Shown here piece by piece: positions 63,408 to 64,000 of a stretch of 64,000 nucleotides of DNA. The DNA is taken from positions 310,001-374,000 of the forward strand of contig NZ_JRYR02000002.1 in assembly GCF_000807855.2 (NCBI RefSeq), in the 5' to 3' direction. The DNA is from Flammeovirga pacifica (lineage in GTDB: Bacteria; Bacteroidota; Bacteroidia; Cytophagales; Flammeovirgaceae). Position 1 is the stretch's first letter; each line of letters opens with the position of its first letter. The position numbers and the translations under genes are program-made. The notes under the pieces are model-generated. The model did not search any database. It was not told where the DNA came from and saw nothing but the letters and a program-made list of their open reading frames with translations.

Positions 63408-64000
63408 TGATGAAAAAATTAGAATTAACGATTGGGTTGATCTGTCTGATGTTTTCATCAGTTTATGGACAATGGATAACAGATCCTTTTTTAAGTGAAT
63501 ATAGAAAAGATGCTGTTGATCATGAACAATTAGTGAAGATGGCAGAAGGTAATGTGTCTATCGCTCATCATGAATATAAAACTACCGTTGCTGATATGAT
63601 GCCCAAATTAGAGGCAAGTAGTGACTATTGGTATGTACAAAATCCTATGAGTTTTAGTATGCCAGATGATCCACGTTTTGGAGAATTAGCAGGAGCTGAT
63701 TTTGCAGGATTAGCCAACCATCAATATGGACTTTATACCAACGTAATGCAACCCATTTATAAAGGGGGAGTCTTAAAGGAAAGGAAAAAAAAGGCCGCTG
63801 TACAAAGTCAAATAAAATTAGATGAATTGGCCATTACAACTCAAGATGTAATAATGGCAACGGACCTTCAATATTGGCAGACAGTAGCTCAAAAAGAGGT
63901 GGTAAATGCCATGAAGGACTACGAAAGAGATTTGACTAGGGTGAAAGATCTTGTCAATAATAAATTGGCTTTTGGTAAGGCCAATAAAAGTGAATTATTG
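63407..64000 (+). CDS. TolC-family outer-membrane channel, truncated by window edge
   Basis: 198 codons visible with no stop. Two adjacent ATGs (63407, 63410) overlap the pump stop. The signal peptide ends VYGQ; then comes the OEP repeat start (VKMAEGNVSIAHHEYKTTVADMMPKLEAS) and the first periplasmic coiled coil (DYERDLTRVKDLVNNKLAFG). The channel partner of the preceding pump and adaptor. The C-terminal half lies outside. Confidence 0.93.
   Translation, partial: MMKKLELTIGLICLMFSSVYGQWITDPFLSEYRKDAVDHEQLVKMAEGNVSIAHHEYKTTVADMMPKLEASSDYWYVQNPMSFSMPDDPRFGELAGADFAGLANHQYGLYTNVMQPIYKGGVLKERKKKAAVQSQIKLDELAITTQDVIMATDLQYWQTVAQKEVVNAMKDYERDLTRVKDLVNNKLAFGKANKSELL

Overview
The window is AT-rich and gene-dense. 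Gene content, AQ-type signal peptides, a Por-secretion (T9SS) tail and TAnnTTTG-type promoters all point to a marine member of the Bacteroidota. Cytophagales of the Flammeovirga kind would fit, but that rank is inference. I see no rRNA, tRNA or CRISPR array. Many genes start at an ATG inside a longer open frame, so several starts here are set downstream of the first possible codon.

Layout. 0-4 kb: a base-excision glycosylase (cut by the window edge), a lysozyme-inhibitor-like lipoprotein, a TPR protein and small membrane proteins (CD225 and DUF2752 types). 4-14 kb: a polysaccharide-degradation neighbourhood with two divergent S1 sulfatases, a GH97 glycosidase and a five-domain fasciclin lipoprotein; no SusC/SusD pair is present. 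14-19 kb: malate dehydrogenase, divergent from an arsenic operon (arsR, arsC-like, acr3, arsA). 19-25 kb: an exonuclease and a tight six-gene partner-switching (stressosome) operon led by a globin-coupled RsbR. 25-33 kb: a barrel protein, a thioredoxin, a fused CcsBA cytochrome c biogenesis protein and nrfHA ammonia-forming nitrite reductase. CcsBA would mature the nine haem sites of NrfHA.

33-46 kb: a large leucine-rich-repeat T9SS protein, a long regulatory gap, an RND efflux system whose pump is fused to its TolC channel, and an amidohydrolase. 46-51 kb: an IS4-type element sitting inside a gene with a clean 9-bp target duplication, followed by a GNAT acetyltransferase and a divergent DprA-like protein. 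51-59 kb: a serine hydrolase, a small 4-TM protein, MetY, a START-domain protein, a YaaW-like protein and a DbpA-like helicase. 59-64 kb: a second RND system with an unfused TolC that runs off the window.

The most interesting signals are: the RND-TolC fusion with a probable internal signal-peptidase site beside an ordinary three-gene RND operon; the globin-coupled stressosome, with a fused phosphatase-kinase and an RsbS-like protein lacking the usual phospho-acceptor; and several promoter-terminator units without a reading frame. The best of these last is a compact GC-rich RNA at 59.07-59.19 kb whose 5' segment can pair with the loop of its own terminator.
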